Shown here piece after piece: positions 59,441 through 64,000 of a stretch of 64,000 nt of DNA. The notes under the pieces were generated by a model. The model did not search any database. It saw only the letters and a list, made by a program, of their open reading frames with translations, and was not told the DNA's origin. The stretch covers positions 58,761,712 to 58,825,711 of the forward strand of contig CM070576.1 in the NCBI GenBank assembly GCA_036346355.1. Direction: 5' to 3'. Position numbers and translations under genes: made by a program. How positions within the stretch are numbered: the first letter of the stretch is position 1; each line of letters opens with the position of its first letter. Source of the DNA: Rhipidocladum racemiflorum. Taxonomy: Eukaryota; Streptophyta; Magnoliopsida; Poales; Poaceae.

Positions 59441-59445
59441 AATAC

Positions 59446-61762
59446 ATAATATGATTACAAATAATAAACATGTAAACTACATTCACCAACAACATGCGTT
59501 CCATCCATTACAATGTTTCAAACGTAATACACGGATAATGCCGCAACCCACCAAACACTTGCAAGAGATATTAAATAACGAGTATAAATATTTATTGCAT
59601 GAAGAAGTGTTACAAGAGTTAAATGATCTTGTAGATAACTATGCATTAACGTACCTACAAGTAATAGTATGTATATGGTGCAACCTTCACCTCTGCATCA
59701 TCAACAATGATCCCAATGTACTTCCTCTCGTGCCTTTGCTTGTAATCCTTCCAGGTCATGTCTTGCGGTAGTCATGTGGACTTCCAATGTTTGCAACGAG
59801 AGATCCAGGCCGAAGGTTGCTCTGACTAGTGCAATTATGTGGTAGGCATATGTCGTGTGTACGGATCGGTGTAGGGAATAGTGTAGTCAAACAGCAACGA
59901 CATGCTCGATCTGTTGTGACTCTGGCGGTGACCGTAGACACCCTGATTACCTCCGTAGATCATCGAGCTGTACCCCTAACATGGGGTACCCAAGTTGCTC
60001 AGTGGGGAGGCCCAACGGCTGCTAGACTAGTTGCTAGACCACGAGGCCATATTATCCTGGGGTTGTCCTGCCTGCTGTCCACCCACACCCGTCATCGTGC
60101 CCTTCCCCGTACTACGGGTATGCCTCTGTGAGTCCTTCCTCGGGGTAGTTTCCCTCCTGTTGCGACCCCCCTAGTGTTGATAGCTTTGAGCGGGGTTGGA
60201 GGGAGTATAGGGCATCATTGCTTCCAGAGTCTGTCATCGAGTTGCTATCGACGGACTTCTAGTAGTGTGGAACCTTGGGGGGTCTCTGTTTCATCGTCAC
60301 TGTCCACATTTGGCTCATCATCATTTCGGGCTGGTCCTTTTCCCTTGTCACGCGAACTGGTCAACAACTTCGATAACCCACCTAAATCACCGGTCAGCAT
60401 GTCGTCGTTGTCGCTATCATGCTTCCTTTTCCCTGTGTGTTTCGCCTATTGAGAACTCAGCCCAATCTGGGAGGCTCTTCCCACCCGCAGCCAGTTCAAA
60501 ATAATATAAACACCATTGTGAGATGCCTCATATAGTCATATACATGACTAACAAATTAAACAAGACATAATTATGCATTACCTGTGGTCTTGTTGAGCTT
60601 CGCATCCGGGATGCTGTCAACCACAAATCTGGCCGGCAGGGGTGAGTTGTACCCAGTGTCGTCGTCAAGCAGAGGCTCCGATCCACACATGGATAAATCG
60701 AACCAATCTGCAATCGAGGTCCCTACCGGAATGCATCGCATCCTCAATGAGGCAATCGAATGGGTTAACATCCTATGGATCACGGGTCGATTCATGGTCC
60801 CTTAGTCGAAGTCAGAGATTATAGTGGACGAACACAAGCTTCTGGAGCTTTACGTAACTTAATCAATTCCTTAGCTGCGTGTGCACTAAGGCAAATGTGC
60901 TCCAATTTCGTTCACAACCGCTGGATGATGCACACTGTGACACTAGCCTCATAGCGTACTTCTGCAATGCCGGTGCACAAATCCCTGGCTGAGGTACTTC
61001 CCATCGATCTCGTGGCCCTATGGTGCACGAATCCCTGTGTCGATTTCGTGCATCAGCTTAATTGCACCTATTCATAGCGGATGTAAAGAGATTAATACAA
61101 TCAATGATCGATTTTTAACTTAAATACACTAACAGCATTGCATACCTGTGAAGTACGGACACTCGGCCTTCCTTCCTCGAATTGCAATTGCATATAACCA
61201 CTTCGACCATACCCTCCCAAGCTTCTTCCTCACCCGTGTCAAAATGATGTGTCAATATGGAGTTGTTGCGACATACCACTCTGAGCTAGGTCAACATTGA
61301 TGGGTAAATGGCTTTCTCGCATCGATTTGGACCCGCCGAACATTCCGCTGATCATGGATTGGATCGCAGGCCTCGTTGCACCATTCCCAGACCTCGATCC
61401 TATGGTCAAACATTGGTTCCTGAGGTAAGCCTCTTCTTTGGAGGCCCTTATGGCCATCTTGGGCTACTCCTGCTTGGTACGATAGTCGGTGGCCTAGTTG
61501 TCACAAGCCTCCTCCTGACGGAGGCGCATCGCCCCTTCTCCTTTTTCTTCTCGCGACCTCCACAGAGGTCCATCAGCATAGCCTGCCTAACCATTTTAGG
61601 CACACCAGGGCAGTCCCTCACCTCGCCGGAGCAGCCAGCGAGATTTTCCTTCAAATGGGTCACAGTTCCACCCTTCATAACATGGGTATAGTATTTGCAT
61701 TTATATACCTCCCTAACGCACACCCCATGCTCCCAGACGGTACCCACATGATCTGTCATCAC
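59446..61762 (-). pseudogene. Degraded hAT transposase, N-terminal BED-finger part recognisable
   Basis: Minus strand from 61762: MMTDHVGTVWEHGVCV, YKCKYYTHVMKGGTVTHL and VRDCPGVPKMVRQAM form the BED-type zinc finger of plant hAT proteins (CxxC's second Cys appears as Tyr). Next, around 61330-61240, a Ser/Gly-rich linker, then SKWLYAIAIRGRKAECPYFT (61190-61130) and an IKLMHEIDTGI / EIDGKYL piece (61070-60990), in the order seen in intact proteins. 60990-59450 holds shorter minus frames (for example 60795-60571) that may be the C-terminal remainder, but I cannot recognise the dimerisation motif. Confidence 0.65.
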
Positions 61763-62557
61763 TAGAATCTACAACATAAGAAGAAGGTGCTGTTAGTGCC
61801 TAATGCCTAGGTCTAAGGCGTGGGTTCAAATCCCAAACTCTACAGTTGCACAAAATGAACAAGTTGCCTTGTGAAATGGTGTTGCAAACGTATTGAAATT
61901 TCATAGAAATTGCTAGTTGCTACAACTGACATAAAGATTAGCAACCTAATTATTCATAAGCATTTCACCGAACACCCTGTGTGCATGAAACAAAATAACA
62001 ACCTTTGCTTGAAACATACACATGCCAAGCTATCCAAGCATCACAACAATAATATATTTGCAAGAATCAACTCACTAGACCATTAATAGATTCAATACCC
62101 TAATATCATCATCCACATAGCAAATAACTCCACATAGCATTCTCTCTTTTTCTCAACACATACGCACACGTTCTCTTAGTCTCCATAAGGGCTCATGCCT
62201 CCTTCACTAAAATATGCATTTGTACAATCTGGTGATTGACTAAATCATGTTGCATAAGCTTGTTAAGGAACAATAACTCATGTATATGCCTACATCAAAT
62301 GCCAGGAGCCCAAGATGTAAAAAAAAACCGAGATGAAGTTACCTACTTGGAGCTGCCGTGAAGAAATCTTGGGCTGAAGGGCGAAATCTCGAATAAAAGT
62401 ACCAATATCTCGGTATAAGGAGCTGAGATTTACATTCTTCTTCACTGGATTGGGCTTAATCTGATCGGATTTTCACCGAAGTCGGCCGCAGACCACTAAG
62501 GTCGAGAGGGTTAGCTCGTATGTGGATTGTGTTGCCTAGGAGAGGAAAGTGAATGAG
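61763..62557. other. AT-rich spacer, no gene
   Basis: No coding signal. 61815-61845 contains 'gcgtgggttcaaatccca', which looks like a tRNA T-arm only. Confidence 0.5.
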
Positions 62558-64000
62558 TGTCAAGGCCCCAACTTCCCACAAATTCTGGGACATCCGGAGT
62601 ATCCGGATCGGCATCCGGAATGTCCGGATACAACCCGGAATGTCCGGACAAAATGTCCGGAGTGTCCGGGTTAGTGCTACCGAAGACCCCAACCCGGAGT
62701 CTCCGGGTTGAGCGTCCGGAGAGTCCGGATGGTGCGGGATTTTTGTATAAAAGTCCTGTTTCTTGACTTCCCCACCTCATTTCTTCTCCCCATTTTGGTT
62801 CCCCACCCGTGTGAGCTCGCTCCTCCACCCTAGCTCCTCTCCGGCGAGCTCCCACCGGCCGGTGACCCTCCGTGGATCCTCCCCGGCGACTCCTCCATCC
62901 CGGGGAACTCCTCCTCACGCCGACTTCTCCTTCCTCCACCCGGCGTTGCTTCTCCTCCATCTTCCATTTGAGGTAGGTCTTACTCTTGGGGTTTGATTCG
63001 TGGGTTTCTTGGGTTCTAAGGCCATCCATGGTGGGTTTGGGACCTAGCTGTGGATTTGAGAGTTTGGGGATGAACTTTGGAGTTCTAGGGTTTTGTGGTT
63101 TGGTGATTCTTGGGGTTGGGTTTAGGCAATGTTGGATGCTAGGGTTAGAGGTCGGGGGTAGATAATGTCATCCCTAGTTTTGGATTGGGTTTTTGTTGGA
63201 GATGTTAAGAACGAGCCTCAATCGTTGTGGTTTGAGCTAGCTCGGAGCTTCTCCCGGCTTGCATGGTTTAGAAAGTTGTAGATTGGGTTCTCGCGGTGCC
63301 TTAGGACTTGGCGGCACCTCGATCCGTGAGTCAATGGGTAAAACTCGCTAGGTTCGGAGTGTCCGGACTAAAAGCCCGGAGTGTTCGCCCTAGGCCGGAG
63401 TATCCGGACACCCAGTCCGGAGTATCCGGGTTATCCGGACTGTCCGGATCAAATTAACGGACTGTCCAGGTCCACCTGGTCTGTCCGGTTACGTTCGTTG
63501 GTTCGGTTGCGTTGTTTCGTCGGGGGTTTTCATTCTAGTTGTTTCATTGCATAGCATGCATCTCATTTTGCATACATTGTGCTCGTGTAGAGAACGAAAC
63601 CGCGGAGGGTGACGCGGCTGTGGTCGAGGGGGATAACGGTGAGCAGGTTGTTACTGAGACTCCAGCAGAAGCATCAGGCAAGCACCTAAGCATATTCAAC
63701 CTTTATGTAAATGTATTTTTGTGAATAAACTGCTAAATGATTGGTTAAGTGATGCATTAGGAATTTAATTGAGGGATAGGTCTAGATCCCATTTGCTGCA
63801 CATACACCCGTTGGTAATTATTGAACACATCCTTTGGAGCTAGGCTATGGGTAATATAATTGAGTCCATGCTTAGTTCGCTTAGAAAGTGGGTTGGGCCA
63901 AGTGACGGAGGGTTCTGTCACTTGCGGTTGTTATTATTACACACATACTACGTTATGTTGGACTTGGAATTGGGAAAGGTGTTGGAAAGAAATGAATTGT
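62558..64000 (+). mobile_element. Long LTR (start) of a Ty3-type retrotransposon, cut by window edge
   Basis: Begins tgtcaaggccccaactt. The U3-like part (62580-62735) has about ten tccgga/ccggag motifs; a TATA box tataaaa lies at 62746-62752, followed by a pyrimidine-rich leader. A second cluster of the same motif is at 63355-63490. No gag/pol appears within 1.4 kb, which fits the long LTRs of Tekay/Del-type chromoviruses or an untranslated leader. Identity as LTR rests on start, TATA and composition; the partner LTR is outside the window. Confidence 0.6.
62746..62752 (+). promoter_or_regulatory. TATA box in the right-edge LTR
   Basis: tataaaa in 'ttttgtataaaagtcctg', just after the cluster of tccgga motifs. 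Confidence 0.65.

Noticed and set aside
61795..61850. Possible tRNA gene (T-arm-like gtgggttcaaatccca)
   Set aside because: No acceptor stem or D-arm can be folded around it.

Overview
The window looks like nuclear DNA of a grass (Poaceae). GC-rich first exons next to AT-rich introns, Stowaway-type and other MITEs, Tat-lineage Ty3 retrotransposons, Helitrons carrying gene pieces and a Mutator-like element with plant-mobile-domain cargo are all typical of grass chromosomes. Genus cannot be told from the sequence alone. Four host genes look intact: a SAUR gene (15.1-15.6 kb, +), a PDLP-type double-DUF26 membrane protein (22.1-24.4 kb, +), a nine-exon legumain/vacuolar processing enzyme (24.8-29.4 kb, -, convergent with the PDLP gene) and a seven-exon HOP/STI1 co-chaperone (43.7-47.4 kb, +, with a canonical heat-shock element in its promoter).

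Almost all the rest is mobile DNA. From the left: the 3' end of a hAT transposase gene (1-0.6 kb); an 11.5-kb Mutator-like element (0.88-12.4 kb) bounded by 107-bp inverted repeats that differ at one base. It holds three minus-strand genes (a MULE transposase, a plant-mobile-domain protein and a GRF-type zinc-finger protein with a duplicated Cys/His module) plus several private tandem arrays. A solo LTR with a near-perfect 5-bp target duplication interrupts its transposase. Several MITEs follow, then a 1.05-kb non-autonomous element with a 10-bp target duplication (20.3-21.4 kb).

Downstream of the protease gene, two Helitrons of one family lie head to tail with only a few bases between them (30.3-34.6 and 34.6-38.8 kb, both on the minus strand). 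One carries an ankyrin-repeat exon (ITN1/ACD6-like) and the other three exons of a MOSC/mARC-like gene. A hAT-like element with an 8-bp duplication (41.0-42.8 kb) carries a broken LRR receptor-like-protein gene. Two copies of one 143-bp MITE sit in the HOP promoter region and in HOP intron 5.

An 11.2-kb Tat-type Ty3 retrotransposon (48.2-59.4 kb, minus, target duplication AATAC) follows HOP. It has a degraded pol and an antisense frame between integrase and the 3' LTR. The right edge holds a degraded hAT transposase N-terminus and the start of a long LTR rich in TCCGGA motifs.

A cross-cutting pattern: most repeat-derived reading frames are broken by one-base insertions or deletions, whereas the four host genes read cleanly over all exons. 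This may be real decay, or incomplete error polishing inside repeats.
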